Shown: positions 49,426 through 58,061 of the stretch, piece after piece | How positions within the stretch are numbered: the first letter of the stretch is position 1 | How the letters are laid out: each line of letters begins with the position of its first letter | Source: Pseudomonas sp. ZH-FAD | GTDB lineage: Bacteria; Pseudomonadota; Gammaproteobacteria; Pseudomonadales; Pseudomonadaceae | Assembly: GCF_002803095.1 (NCBI RefSeq) | Contig: NZ_PGLR01000027.1 | Location: forward strand, 1-64,000 | Reading direction: 5' to 3' | Length of the DNA stretch: 64,000 nucleotides | Program-made: the position numbers and the translations under genes | Notes under the pieces: model-generated | Seen by the model: only the letters and a program-made list of their open reading frames with translations | Databases searched by the model: none | What the model was told of the DNA's origin: nothing

Positions 49426-50961
49426 ATGTCCGTTCTCCATGTTCGCCCTGGCCACCTGACCCTGGCCGACCTGCGCGCCGCCTACCAGGCACCCGTGCAA
49501 CTGCGTCTGGACCCCGCCGCCCACGAGGCTATCGAGGCCAGCGTTGCCTGCGTCAACCAGATCATCGCCGAGGGCCGCACGGCCTACGGCATCAACACCG
49601 GTTTCGGCCTGCTGGCCTCGACCCGCATCGCCAACGCCGATCTGGAAAAGCTGCAGCGCTCGCTGGTGCTGTCCCACGCCGCCGGCATCGGCGAGCCGCT
49701 TAGCGATGCCATGGTGCGCCTGATCATGCTGCTGAAGATCAACAGCCTGGCGCGCGGCTTCTCCGGCATCCGCCGCAAGGTGATCGACGCGCTGATCGCC
49801 CTGGTCAACGCCGAGGTCTACCCGCATATCCCGCTGAAGGGCTCAGTAGGCGCCTCCGGCGACCTGGCGCCGCTGGCGCATATGTCGCTGGTGCTGCTCG
49901 GCGAAAGCCAGGCGCGCTATAAGGGTGAATGGCTGCCGGCCACCGAGGCGCTGGCCATCGCCGGCCTGGAGCCCATGACCCTGGCCGCCAAGGAGGGCCT
50001 GGCCCTGCTCAACGGCACCCAGGTGTCCACCGCCTACGCCCTGCGCGGGCTGTTCGAGGCCGAGGACCTGTACGCCGCCGCCAGCGTCTGCGGTGCGCTC
50101 AGCGTCGAGGCGCTGCTGGGTTCGCGCTCGCCCTTCGATGCGCGCATCCATGCCGCTCGCGGCCAGCGCGGGCAGATCGACGCGGCAGCGGCGTTCCGTC
50201 ACCTGCTCGGCGACAGCAGCGAGATCGGCCGTTCCCACGCCGCCTGCGACAAGGTGCAGGACCCGTACTCGCTGCGCTGCCAGCCGCAGGTCATGGGCGC
50301 CTGCCTGACCCAGCTGCGTCAGGCTGCCGAGGTGCTTGGCGTCGAGGCCAACGCCGTGTCGGACAACCCGCTGGTGTTCGCCGCCGAAGGTGAGGTGATT
50401 TCCGGCGGCAACTTCCACGCCGAGCCGGTGGCCATGGCCGCCGACAATATCGCCCTGGCCATCGCCGAGATCGGCTCGCTGTCCGAACGGCGCATCTCGC
50501 TGATGATGGACAAGCACATGTCTCAGCTGCCGCCGTTCCTGGTGGCCAATGGCGGGGTCAACTCCGGCTTCATGATCGCCCAGGTCACTGCCGCGGCCCT
50601 GGCCAGCGAGAACAAGGCGCTGTCTCACCCGCACAGCGTCGACAGTCTGCCGACGTCGGCCAACCAGGAAGACCACGTTTCCATGGCCCCGGCTGCCGGC
50701 AAACGCCTGTGGGACATGGCCGCCAACACCCGTGGCGTGCTGGCCGTGGAATGGCTCGGCGCCTGCCAGGGCCTGGACTTCCGTGAAGGGCTGAAGAGCA
50801 CCCCAGCGTTGGAACAGGCGCGGCAGGCGCTGCGCGCCAAGGTGCCGTATTACGTCGAGGACCGCTTCTTCGCCCCGGACATCGCCGCCGCTGATGCTCT
50901 GCTCGCCGAGCGCGTGCTGACGCCGCTGCTGCCGGCCGGCATGTTGCCGTCGGTAGGCTGA
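49426..50961 (+). CDS. hutH: Histidine ammonia-lyase
   Basis: A 511-residue histidase that releases ammonia from histidine to give urocanate. The MIO-forming triad Ala143-Ser144-Gly145 sits in LKGSVGASGDLAPLAHM. The other catalytic residues are present: Tyr54 in RTAYGINTGFG, LSHAAGIGEPL, ALLNGTQVSTA, Tyr and Arg in QDPYSLRCQPQ, SGGNFHAEPVAMAAD and the glutamate in SANQEDHVSM. It starts 12 bp after the MIO-less paralogue, behind GAGG. It ends the main hut operon. Confidence 0.96.
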   Translation: MSVLHVRPGHLTLADLRAAYQAPVQLRLDPAAHEAIEASVACVNQIIAEGRTAYGINTGFGLLASTRIANADLEKLQRSLVLSHAAGIGEPLSDAMVRLIMLLKINSLARGFSGIRRKVIDALIALVNAEVYPHIPLKGSVGASGDLAPLAHMSLVLLGESQARYKGEWLPATEALAIAGLEPMTLAAKEGLALLNGTQVSTAYALRGLFEAEDLYAAASVCGALSVEALLGSRSPFDARIHAARGQRGQIDAAAAFRHLLGDSSEIGRSHAACDKVQDPYSLRCQPQVMGACLTQLRQAAEVLGVEANAVSDNPLVFAAEGEVISGGNFHAEPVAMAADNIALAIAEIGSLSERRISLMMDKHMSQLPPFLVANGGVNSGFMIAQVTAAALASENKALSHPHSVDSLPTSANQEDHVSMAPAAGKRLWDMAANTRGVLAVEWLGACQGLDFREGLKSTPALEQARQALRAKVPYYVEDRFFAPDIAAADALLAERVLTPLLPAGMLPSVG

Positions 50962-51269
50962 GCATTGCCTGACAGACCGTTCGCTGACGCTCCTAGCGGC
51001 CGGCGCCCCGGTCCGCCCTACGCCCGCACTGAGTCGCGCGGAAATGTAGGGCTGGTGTAGGGCGTACTCGCGAAGCAGTACGCCGTCGGAGGGATGGGCG
51101 CAGTTTATGGGGCCATGGCCCGGCGGGCTGTTCGCTTCGCTCCTGAGCCCGCCCTACGCCTGACGTTCCTGGCGGCCAGCGTCCCGAATCGCTCTGCACA
51201 CTACGACGCTGGGAGTGGAACGTTCCGCTCCGCTATCATCCGCGCACCGGGCATATCCAAGGAGCAGCC
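50962..51269. other. Intergenic region between hutH and hutC with repeats
   Basis: The 308-bp gap holds an inverted repeat GGCGTACT-CGCGAAGC-AGTACGCC (51061-51084) and a family F element GGCGGGCT-N16-AGCCCGCC (51122-51153) whose loop GTTCGCTTCGCTCCTG recurs in inverted form at 60080-60111. A partial copy of the loop is at about 50977. No gene and no HutC-type palindrome is seen, so hutC probably has its own promoter near 51220. Confidence 0.6.
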
Positions 51270-51983
51270 GTGACCAGTCCCACTCCGCGCTACAAGGCCA
51301 TCGAGGATTTTCTCCTCGAGCGCATTCACGGCGGTGCCTATCCGGTCAATCACCAGATTCCACCCGAGGAGCAGCTGGCGCGCGATTTCGGCGTCAGCCG
51401 CATGACCGCCAACAAGGCGATCCAGAACCTGGTGCAGAAGGGCTATCTGGTGCGCCAGGCCGGGCTCGGCACCTTCGTCACCGACCGCAAGGCCGAATCG
51501 CCGCTGCACGAGGTGATGAATATCGCCAGCGAAGTGCGCGGCCGCGGCCATGCCTACAGCAACGAAGTGGTGCGCTGCGAGGCCATCGCCGCCGATGATG
51601 AAGTGGCCCTGCGCCTGGGGCTGCGCCTGGGCGCCGAGGTGTTTCACAGCATCCTCGTGCACCTGCAGGACGGCCTGCCGATCCAGCTCGAGGACCGCTT
51701 CGTCAACCCGCGCTGGGTGCCGCATTACCTGCAGAGCGACTTCACCCAGGTGACGCCCAACGAGGTGCTGGTCGCCAGCTGTCCGATCTCGGATGTCGAG
51801 CATGTGGTCGAAGCGGTGCTGGTGGATGCACGCACCGCCGAGCTGCTGCAGATCGACCCGGCCATGCCCTGCCTGAGCGTGATCCGCCGCACCTGGTCGG
51901 ACGATCACCTGATCAGCTACGCGCGGCTGATCCACCCCGGCGATCGCTACAAGCTGCGCTCGCTACACAAGCGCAGAGCCTAG
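51270..51983 (+). CDS. hutC: Histidine utilisation repressor
   Basis: A 237-residue GntR/HutC regulator. The N-terminal winged helix-turn-helix (residues 5-70) includes VNHQIPPEEQLARDFGVSRM and TANKAIQNLVQKGYLVRQ. The C-terminal UTRA ligand domain (about 90-230) has the urocanate-type pocket region and ends with ISYARLIHPGDRYKLRS. The GTG at 51270 follows GGAG by six bases. HutC binds TGTA-N2-TACA operators, two of which lie between hutD and hutI, and is released by urocanate. Confidence 0.92.
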   Translation: MTSPTPRYKAIEDFLLERIHGGAYPVNHQIPPEEQLARDFGVSRMTANKAIQNLVQKGYLVRQAGLGTFVTDRKAESPLHEVMNIASEVRGRGHAYSNEVVRCEAIAADDEVALRLGLRLGAEVFHSILVHLQDGLPIQLEDRFVNPRWVPHYLQSDFTQVTPNEVLVASCPISDVEHVVEAVLVDARTAELLQIDPAMPCLSVIRRTWSDDHLISYARLIHPGDRYKLRSLHKRRA

Positions 51984-51997
51984 GCTTTCCACAAACC

Positions 51998-52054
51998 GTA
52001 GGAGCCGGCTGCCTGTGATTCGCAGCGTTCCCGTCGCGGCTAAAGCCACTCCCA
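51998..52054. repeat. Family C palindromic repeat after hutC
   Basis: GTAGGAGCCGGCTGCCTGTG at the left and GTCGCGGCTAAAGCCACTCC at the right form an imperfect inverted pair between convergent gene ends. Confidence 0.55.
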
Positions 52055-52066
52055 CTGCGTTCGGGG

Positions 52067-52726
52067 TCAGTCGCTGATCAGCTGATCCACCAACGAAGGG
52101 TCATCGATAAAGCGGTTGCGCGTGCCCTGCAGCACCTCGATCTTGTCGTTGCGCGTCTTTTCCTCGGCATCCGGCGGGTCCATGCGGTGCCAGGCCTTGT
52201 ACATCGGCACCAGGCCGACGATGGGCAACCCGTATTCGATGTGCATGTAGAAGATTGCCCGGGCGATATTGCCCTTGGCTTCGTCACGCGGCTCCACCAG
52301 TTGGAAGCTGGTTTTCATGTCGCAGCCGATGTCAGCGAACTTGCTCGGGACGTCATCGGCCAGTTCGGCGAACTGGGCATTGCGTCGTGCCAGCTCCACG
52401 CGGCTCAGCGCCGGGTAGTAGTTGTGCAGGTCGGCGACGATGTACGGATAACGTGGGTTCATGATGGTGCATTGGCGGTCGGTGACGCAGCGCATCGCGC
52501 TCTTGAGCTGCTTGCTGCTGTAGATCGGGCTGGCAGTCAGGGTGCCGCTTTCGCGGGCGAAGGTCTGGCCGCAATAGAGCGTGGTGCCGCCATTACCGTA
52601 GAGATCCTGCCAGAACGCCTGATCGATGGCCTGTTTGACGTCGCCCAGTTGAGTCTGGCCGCTGGCCAGGGAGAAGCTGCTGATGCAGGTTGCCAGGCAA
52701 CCAAGAAGCAAGGTGACTGCGCGCAT
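52067..52726 (-). CDS. endA: Endonuclease I family secreted nuclease
   Basis: A 219-residue periplasmic or secreted nuclease of the EndA/Vvn family. A signal peptide (residues 1-22, ending FSLASG) is followed by LYCGQTFARESGTLT. The beta-beta-alpha metal site is seen as YIVADLHNYYPALSRVELAR (catalytic His and Asn) and VEPRDEAKGNIARAIFYMHIEYGL (Glu). Three cysteine pairs could form disulfides, as in periplasmic members. Such nucleases degrade free DNA and RNA for nutrients or limit DNA entry. It is leftward and monocistronic. Confidence 0.88.
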   Translation of the reverse strand: MRAVTLLLGCLATCISSFSLASGQTQLGDVKQAIDQAFWQDLYGNGGTTLYCGQTFARESGTLTASPIYSSKQLKSAMRCVTDRQCTIMNPRYPYIVADLHNYYPALSRVELARRNAQFAELADDVPSKFADIGCDMKTSFQLVEPRDEAKGNIARAIFYMHIEYGLPIVGLVPMYKAWHRMDPPDAEEKTRNDKIEVLQGTRNRFIDDPSLVDQLISD

Positions 52727-52882
52727 ACTCTAGCCCCAGTGACCGCCGTTGTCGGAGTCTGTTGTTTTTGTAGGACAAGATGCAGTCTAGCAAGACGTAC
52801 GTCACAAAAAACACGGCTAAATGCGTTCTCCCAACTTGAGATGGTTGGGGCAAGGCGAGACTGCTGACGCGGGGTGGTTTCG

Positions 52883-52900
52883 TGTAAGCCATGGCTTACA
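52883..52900 (+). promoter_or_regulatory. GacA upstream activating sequence
   Basis: TGTAAGCCATGGCTTACA is an exact match to TGTAAG-N6-CTTACA, the GacA binding site found before rsmX/Y/Z genes, and here the whole 18 bp is palindromic. It is centred about 65 bp before the likely start of the sRNA. Confidence 0.92.
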
Positions 52901-52956
52901 TGATGTCACGATTTTCGCCACTGTCGGTCGATCAGGTACGAGCGTACTCTGCTGCA

Positions 52957-53083
52957 CATGGATTCAGCGCAGGAAGCGCCTAGACGAACAGGGACACGCT
53001 GGACAGCCGCCAGGATGGTGAGCAGATCAAGGATGTCAGGACAACAGTCTGCAAGGCCCCGCAATCGCGGGGTTTTCTTTTTT
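52957..53083 (+). ncRNA. rsmY: Rsm-family regulatory sRNA (RsmY-like)
   Basis: A roughly 127-nt transcript is predicted from a -10-like TACTCT (52945-52950), 45 bp after the GacA site, to a terminator with stem CCCCGC/GCGGGG and a T-rich tail. It contains at least six GGA motifs (AGGAAG, GGGACA, TGGACA, AGGATG twice, AGGACA), and a seventh at 52960 if transcription starts early enough. These are the binding sites for RsmA/CsrA. GCGCAGGAAGCGCC forms a small stem with GGA in its loop and resembles RsmY as I recall it. The transcript titrates RsmA and so relieves repression of biofilm, secretion and exoproduct genes. The start is estimated to within a few bases. RsmX/Z cannot be excluded by sequence alone; the AraC gene downstream also fits rsmY synteny. 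Confidence 0.85.
53057..53083 (+). terminator. Terminator of the Rsm sRNA
   Basis: CCCCGC-AATC-GCGGGG is followed by TTTTCTTTTTT. Confidence 0.92.
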
Positions 53084-53165
53084 GGGCGCTCGCCCACCTT
53101 CACCCTCGCATTACCCACCGAGTGCGCGCCGCGCGTGCCGGACTTTTACGCTGATTGGCGCGATC

Positions 53166-54197
53166 TCAACCCAGCAACTGCCTTAGCGCACTGGGCGACA
53201 GGCCCGTCCAACGCTTGAACGAGCGACGGAAGTTGGTGCTGTCGTGGAACTGCAGGTAGGCGGCCACTTCGTCGTTGCTGTAGCCCTTTACCCGGTACAG
53301 GTACAGCGCCACGTGCTTGCGCACCAGGTCGAGCTGTTCCTGAAAGTGGCTGTCGTGCTTGCCCAGCTTGCGCTTGAGGGTGGCGGGGCTCATGGCGAAA
53401 GCGTGCGCGACCTTGTCCAGATTCGGTGTCTCGCGAATCTGCTCGTGCAGGTGGTCGTAAAGGCGATCCAGCAGGCTGGCAGAAAACCCCAGCGCCTCCA
53501 GTTGCGCCAGGCTCTGTTGTTCGGCCACTTGCCCGGCAGTGAGCGAGGCGCCGGGCCAGGGGCGGGTCAGGTATTCGCGCGGCAGGCTCATCATGTCCAC
53601 CTGGCGCGCGAACGCCACGTCCTCGCCCAGGTGTACCCAGTACTGTTCGATATAGCGTGGCTGCTCATGGGCGAACTCGAACTGCCAGGGCAGGCGTTCG
53701 CCAGCCAGCCAGCGGCTGCTCGAGGCCAGCGCGGTCATGCTCGCCTCGAGCAGGAATCGTCGCTGCTCGCCGCAGCCGCAGGCATCCAGCCAGACGATGT
53801 AGACGCGCTGTTCGTCGAGCAGCAGGCGTGGCGCCAAAAGCGGGCTGAGCAGGGCGCGCAGACGCACCAGCAGCTCCAGCGACTGTTGCAGGTCGCCGGC
53901 CTGCTGCAGGGCCTGGCTGGCGGCACCGTAGTGGCCCGGCAGCAGGCGCTGGCCGAACAGAAAGCTGCTGTCGTCGGCATCCAGCAGGCGCCGCGCGTTG
54001 TCGATCAGTTGCAGGAACTGCTGCGGGCTGATGCGCGCCTGGCCGCTGAGAATGTCTTCGTGGAACAGGCCGCTACCGCGCAGCAGGCGATGGCTGTCCA
54101 GCTCGCGCGCCAGGGCCAGATCGAGCAGCAGCGCCGGTTGATGGTGGGCGGCGATGAAGCGGCTGTCGCGTTCGTACCAACTGCCCTTGACGGCCAT
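53166..54197 (-). CDS. AraC family transcriptional regulator
   Basis: A 343-residue regulator of the OruR/ArgR-like subgroup with an N-terminal Arabinose_bd (PF12625-type) domain and a C-terminal double helix-turn-helix. The DNA-binding part shows LDKVAHAFAMSPATLKRKLG and KGYSNDEVAAYLQFHDSTNF followed by RRSFKRWTGLSPSALRQLLG. The ATG at 54197 follows GAGG and leaves ten bases after the GGDEF gene stop, so the two form an operon. Its target is unknown; it lies just downstream of the Rsm sRNA, convergent to it. Confidence 0.85.
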   Translation of the reverse strand: MAVKGSWYERDSRFIAAHHQPALLLDLALARELDSHRLLRGSGLFHEDILSGQARISPQQFLQLIDNARRLLDADDSSFLFGQRLLPGHYGAASQALQQAGDLQQSLELLVRLRALLSPLLAPRLLLDEQRVYIVWLDACGCGEQRRFLLEASMTALASSSRWLAGERLPWQFEFAHEQPRYIEQYWVHLGEDVAFARQVDMMSLPREYLTRPWPGASLTAGQVAEQQSLAQLEALGFSASLLDRLYDHLHEQIRETPNLDKVAHAFAMSPATLKRKLGKHDSHFQEQLDLVRKHVALYLYRVKGYSNDEVAAYLQFHDSTNFRRSFKRWTGLSPSALRQLLG

Positions 54198-54207
54198 GGC
54201 GTATTCC

Positions 54208-55125
54208 TCAGGCGCGCTTGGCTGCGGGCGTCTGCTTGACGCGCGCCAGGGCCAGGTTGAGGCGCCTGAGCAGGCTGTCACCATCCTCGTCCTGGGCCAG
54301 CACGCTGGCCACGCCGGCTGACAGATACAGGCGTTCGCCGTTGCGGCTGCTGCGGTAGGCCAGGTGGCGTACGGCATCCTGCAGCTCGCCGGCGATCTGT
54401 TGCGCCTGCTGCGCGCCGGTGCCTGGCAGCAGCGCGACGAAGCGATCGCCGGCCAGACGGCAGAGCAGATCCTGACGACGCAGGTTGAGCAGCAACAGCT
54501 GGGTCAGGTTCTGCAATACCAGATCACCCTCGGCATGACCGTGCTCGCGATTGAGGCGGTCGAAATCATCCAGATCGAGAATCACCAACGCCAGGGGCTG
54601 GCCCTGTTCGTGGCTCTGCTGCAGCGCCTGCTGCACCTGCAGGCGCAGGTACTCGGCACCGCCCAGCGGGGTGAGCTTGTCGAACAGGCGGTGTTCGCGG
54701 AACAGCCGCTCGCGCTTTTCCATCTGTGCGCTGATCGCCAATTGCTCGCGGTGCCAGTGGTAGATGCCCAGGGTCATGAGGATGAAGCCTACCGGCATCG
54801 GTCCGGACTCCAACCACTTGTCCCAGTGCACGCTGGCCGGCAGCTGGACGAACTCGTCCACCGAATCCATCCACAGCGAGAAGAACAGGCAGGCCAGGCC
54901 GCAGAACAGCAGGTTGGTCACCCGCCCGGCCGGGCGGCTTTTCAGCAGCAGGCCGATCCACAGCAGCACCAGCAGCGCCGAGCCACCTTCGCCGAGGATA
55001 TCGGTCCAGTTCCATTCGCTGGTGGGTTTGATATGGCCGGCGATCAGGTGAGCGAGCAGGCCAAGGTTGGCCAGCAGCAACAGGCCGGCGAGTTTCCAGG
55101 CATGCAGTTTCAACAGGGGCGGCAT
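54208..55125 (-). CDS. Degenerate GGDEF protein retaining the I-site
   Basis: A 305-residue protein with four N-terminal membrane helices (residues ~10-125) and a GGDEF-fold domain. The catalytic loop reads LCRLAGDRFVALLP: AGDRF (225-229) replaces GGDEF, so cyclase activity is unlikely. The inhibitory site is intact: RRQD (R216-D219, RxxD) lies exactly five residues before the loop. The metal-region text ILDLDDFDRLNREHGHAEGD is kept. This combination, as in PelD, predicts a c-di-GMP receptor rather than an enzyme. It is the first gene of an operon with the AraC regulator. Confidence 0.82.
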   Translation of the reverse strand: MPPLLKLHAWKLAGLLLLANLGLLAHLIAGHIKPTSEWNWTDILGEGGSALLVLLWIGLLLKSRPAGRVTNLLFCGLACLFFSLWMDSVDEFVQLPASVHWDKWLESGPMPVGFILMTLGIYHWHREQLAISAQMEKRERLFREHRLFDKLTPLGGAEYLRLQVQQALQQSHEQGQPLALVILDLDDFDRLNREHGHAEGDLVLQNLTQLLLLNLRRQDLLCRLAGDRFVALLPGTGAQQAQQIAGELQDAVRHLAYRSSRNGERLYLSAGVASVLAQDEDGDSLLRRLNLALARVKQTPAAKRA

Positions 55126-55398
55126 TGGCGGGGCTCCGCGGGCTTCAATGACGGCCAGCAGAACAGAGGCTCATGACACTTTGGTTGCAGCGGGGGAGGT
55201 CGATTCGGCTCATGGCAGTTGCACGATTTTTTTGCTCAGGGTGCGCCGCGCGCACCGACTCTGGGGGCGTGCACCTGTAGCGCCGGGCTCGTTGCAGGCG
55301 CTCATCGGGCTCTGAGCTGTGCTGCGTCAGGTCATTTCGGCTCATCTGCTGCGGATATTGCCGACAAAACCCGGTATTTCACCGCATGCGCTGTAGGG
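55126..55398. other. Divergent intergenic region before the phytate block
   Basis: The 273 bp between the GGDEF gene and the Pho box show one inverted repeat, GGTGCGCCGCGCGCACC (55239-55256), a family B-like core. I see no gene here. A promoter for the leftward GGDEF-AraC operon must lie near 55150. Confidence 0.45.
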
Positions 55399-55432
55399 CT
55401 GTCACAGAAGCGTCATTGGCCCCACCTAGCTT
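55399..55432 (+). promoter_or_regulatory. Pho box and -10 of the phytate uptake operon
   Basis: CTGTCAC-AGAA-GCGTCAT (55399-55416) matches the tandem CTGTCAT half-sites at 11 of 14 positions with a 4-bp gap. TAGCTT (55427-55432) follows after exactly ten bases, the spacing also seen at ppk2. PhoB activation under phosphate starvation is expected. Confidence 0.7.
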
Positions 55433-55489
55433 GCGCCTCCAGCGAGCCGGCCCCGTGCCGGTGGATTTCACTCTTGGGGAGAGCAGGCC

Positions 55490-58000
55490 ATGCGCCTAGG
55501 TCACAGCAGCACCCGCCACGCGGGCTTTCGTATCAGCACCCTGGCGCTGGCCATCGCCGCCAGCACCGTTGTCCTGGCCGAGGAGCCGGTGCTTCTCGAG
55601 CACGTCGAGGTGGTCGGCCAGGCGGTGAGCATCGACAAGGCGCTGCAGGATCAGCGCCGCTCCGACAGCGTCACCAGCGTGGTGCACGCCGATGGCATCG
55701 GCCAGTTGCCGGATGACAACGCCGCCGAGGCGCTGCAGCGCATTCCCGGCCTGTCGGTGGAGCGCGACCAGGGCGAGGGGCGCTTCGTCAGCGTGCGCGG
55801 CATCGGCCCGGATCTCAACGCCGTTACCATCAACGGGACCCTGGTGCCGTCGCCGGAGAGCGACCGCCGCGCCGTGGCCCTCGATGTACTGCCGTCCGAG
55901 CTGGTGCAGTCGCTGTCGGTGGTCAAGACCCTGACCCCGGACATGGACGCCAACTCCCTCGGCGGTACCGTGCAGGTCGAGAGCCTCTCGGCCTTCGACC
56001 ACGACGGCCTGTTCTACACCCTCAGCGGCGAGGCCAGCTACGACGACAACAGCAGTCAGACCAGCCCGAAATTCTCCGGCGCGATCAGCGAGCGCTTCAG
56101 TCTCGGCGACGGTATCGACAACTTTGGTGTGGCCGCGGCGCTGAGCTGGCAAAAACGTGATTTCGCTTCGGACAACGTGGAGACCGGCGGTGCCTGGGAT
56201 TTCAGCGACGGTGCCCGGCTCGAAGAGCTGGAGCAGCGCGCCTACGATATCCGCCGCGAGCGCACCGGCTTCGGTCTGAACTTCGACTACAAGCCGGACG
56301 ACGCCTCCAGCTACTACCTGCGCACGCTCTACAGCCGCTACAAGGACACGGAAACGCGCAACGCCGCCGGCGTCGAGTTCGCCGATGCGCAGTTGCCCGG
56401 GGAGAGCGGCGAAGCCGAAGGCTGGCGTGAGCTGAAAAGCCGCGAAGAAACCCAGCAGATCCAGTCCTACGTGTTCGGCGGCGAGCGCAACCTGGGCCTG
56501 TGGACGGTCAGTGGTCAGCTCGGCTACAGCAAGGCCAGCGAGAAGACTCCGGAAGGTATCGCCGGCGCCACTTTCGAGGGCAACGACGACTTTGCCGATG
56601 TCGGCTTCGGTGGCACGCGCAAGCCGAAGCTGAACATCGGCTCGGCCTTCTACGACCCGGCCAACTTCACCCTCGACGAGGTGCAGTGGGAGAAACAGAA
56701 GACCACCGACACCGAAAAGAACATCAAGCTCGATCTGGCCCGCGACTACGAGATGAGCGGCTATGCGGCACAGGCCAAGTTCGGTGGCAAGCTCAGCCGG
56801 CGCAAGAAGGACAACGACCTGGAGGCATGGGTCTATGAAGACCTGGGCGACTTCGGCCTGACGGACGAGCAACTCAACCTCGGCCAGTTCGTCAGGGGTG
56901 AGGTCGACTACGGCCTCGGCAGCTTCGGCCCGGGCATCAGCGCCAAGGCCATCGAGCGCCTGCTCGCCGGGCTGAACAAGGCCGATTTTTACGACGAGGA
57001 GGAGTCGCGCATCAACGACTTCACGATGCGCGAGGACATCAACGCCGCCTACCTGATGAACAGCGTCGACATCGACGACTGGCGCTTTATCGCCGGGATG
57101 CGCTACGAGGGCACCGAGTTCGAGGCCAAGGGCACCGGTCTGCGCGACGACGCCTATGAGTCGATCAGCAGCCGCAAGCGTTACGACCACTGGCTGCCGG
57201 GCCTGCACGCACGCTACCAGCTCGATGACCACACGCAGATCCGCGCCGCCTGGACCAACTCGGTGGTGCGTCCGACCTTTGGTCAACTGGCACCCGGCTT
57301 CGTCATCGACGGCGACGAGGCCAGCTTCGGCAACCCCGATCTCAAGCCGCTGGAGTCGAGCAACTTCGACCTCGGCATCGAGCGCTACCTGGGCCGTGCC
57401 GGGGTGGTCTCGGCTTTCGCCTTCTACAAGGACATCGACAACTTCGTCTATGCCACGGACCTGGCCGGCAGCGGCGCCTGGGCCGATTTCAGCGAGGCCA
57501 ACACCTTCGCCAACGGCGCCAGCGCCAAGCTGTACGGCATCGAGCTGGCCTACTCGCAGAAATTCGACTGGCTGCCGGCACCTTGGAACGGCCTGCTGCT
57601 GGGCGCCAACGCCACCTTCAGCCGCTCCGATGCACGCATCGAAGGTCAGGGCAGCAAGCGCAGCATCGATCTGCCGAACCAGTCCGACCAAGTCGGCAAC
57701 CTGACCCTGGGCTGGGAGAACGACAAGCTCAGCCTGCGCCTGGCTGCCAACTACAAATCCAGGTACCTGGCCGAAGTGGCGGCGGTGGACGACAAGGCTC
57801 ACGACCTCTACGCCGATTCGCAGCTGTTCGTCGACTTCAGCGCCGGGTATTTCCTCAGCGACAACCTGCAGCTCAAGTTCGAGGCGCAGAACCTCACCGA
57901 CGAGTCCTATTACCTCTACACCGGCAACCGTCGCTACAACGCCCAGTACGAGGAATACGGCCCGACCTACAAGCTCGGCCTGACCTTCACCCACTTCTAA
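55490..58000 (+). CDS. TonB-dependent receptor paired with a phytase
   Basis: An 836-residue outer membrane receptor. A signal peptide (residues ~1-30) precedes a likely TonB box, EHVEVVGQAVS. The plug contains DDNAAEALQRIPGLSVERDQ, GRFVSVRGIGPDLNAVTING and LVQSLSVVKTLTPDMDANSL, a pattern of the receptors for organic substrates rather than ferric siderophores. The barrel ends with YKLGLTFTHF. There is no STN domain. The next gene is a phytase lipoprotein, and dedicated TolQR/TonB-like genes follow, so phytate or lower inositol phosphates are the likely substrate. A Pho box lies about 75 bp upstream. Confidence 0.85.
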   Translation: MRLGHSSTRHAGFRISTLALAIAASTVVLAEEPVLLEHVEVVGQAVSIDKALQDQRRSDSVTSVVHADGIGQLPDDNAAEALQRIPGLSVERDQGEGRFVSVRGIGPDLNAVTINGTLVPSPESDRRAVALDVLPSELVQSLSVVKTLTPDMDANSLGGTVQVESLSAFDHDGLFYTLSGEASYDDNSSQTSPKFSGAISERFSLGDGIDNFGVAAALSWQKRDFASDNVETGGAWDFSDGARLEELEQRAYDIRRERTGFGLNFDYKPDDASSYYLRTLYSRYKDTETRNAAGVEFADAQLPGESGEAEGWRELKSREETQQIQSYVFGGERNLGLWTVSGQLGYSKASEKTPEGIAGATFEGNDDFADVGFGGTRKPKLNIGSAFYDPANFTLDEVQWEKQKTTDTEKNIKLDLARDYEMSGYAAQAKFGGKLSRRKKDNDLEAWVYEDLGDFGLTDEQLNLGQFVRGEVDYGLGSFGPGISAKAIERLLAGLNKADFYDEEESRINDFTMREDINAAYLMNSVDIDDWRFIAGMRYEGTEFEAKGTGLRDDAYESISSRKRYDHWLPGLHARYQLDDHTQIRAAWTNSVVRPTFGQLAPGFVIDGDEASFGNPDLKPLESSNFDLGIERYLGRAGVVSAFAFYKDIDNFVYATDLAGSGAWADFSEANTFANGASAKLYGIELAYSQKFDWLPAPWNGLLLGANATFSRSDARIEGQGSKRSIDLPNQSDQVGNLTLGWENDKLSLRLAANYKSRYLAEVAAVDDKAHDLYADSQLFVDFSAGYFLSDNLQLKFEAQNLTDESYYLYTGNRRYNAQYEEYGPTYKLGLTFTHF

Positions 58001-58006
58001 GCCCCG

Positions 58007-58034
58007 TGCCCTGCGCTCCCGTGGGGAGGGCAGG
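58007..58034 (+). other. Intercistronic stem-loop between receptor and phytase
   Basis: GCCCTGCGCTCCC and GGGGAGGGCAGGGC pair as a strong, slightly imperfect hairpin without a T-run. It could lower phytase expression relative to the receptor or protect the receptor mRNA. Confidence 0.6.
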
Positions 58035-58061
58035 GCGATCGTGTACAAGGATCGCCCCGTA

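Noticed and set aside
54208..55125. Calling the GGDEF protein a diguanylate cyclase
   Set aside because: AGDRF replaces the catalytic GGDEF motif.
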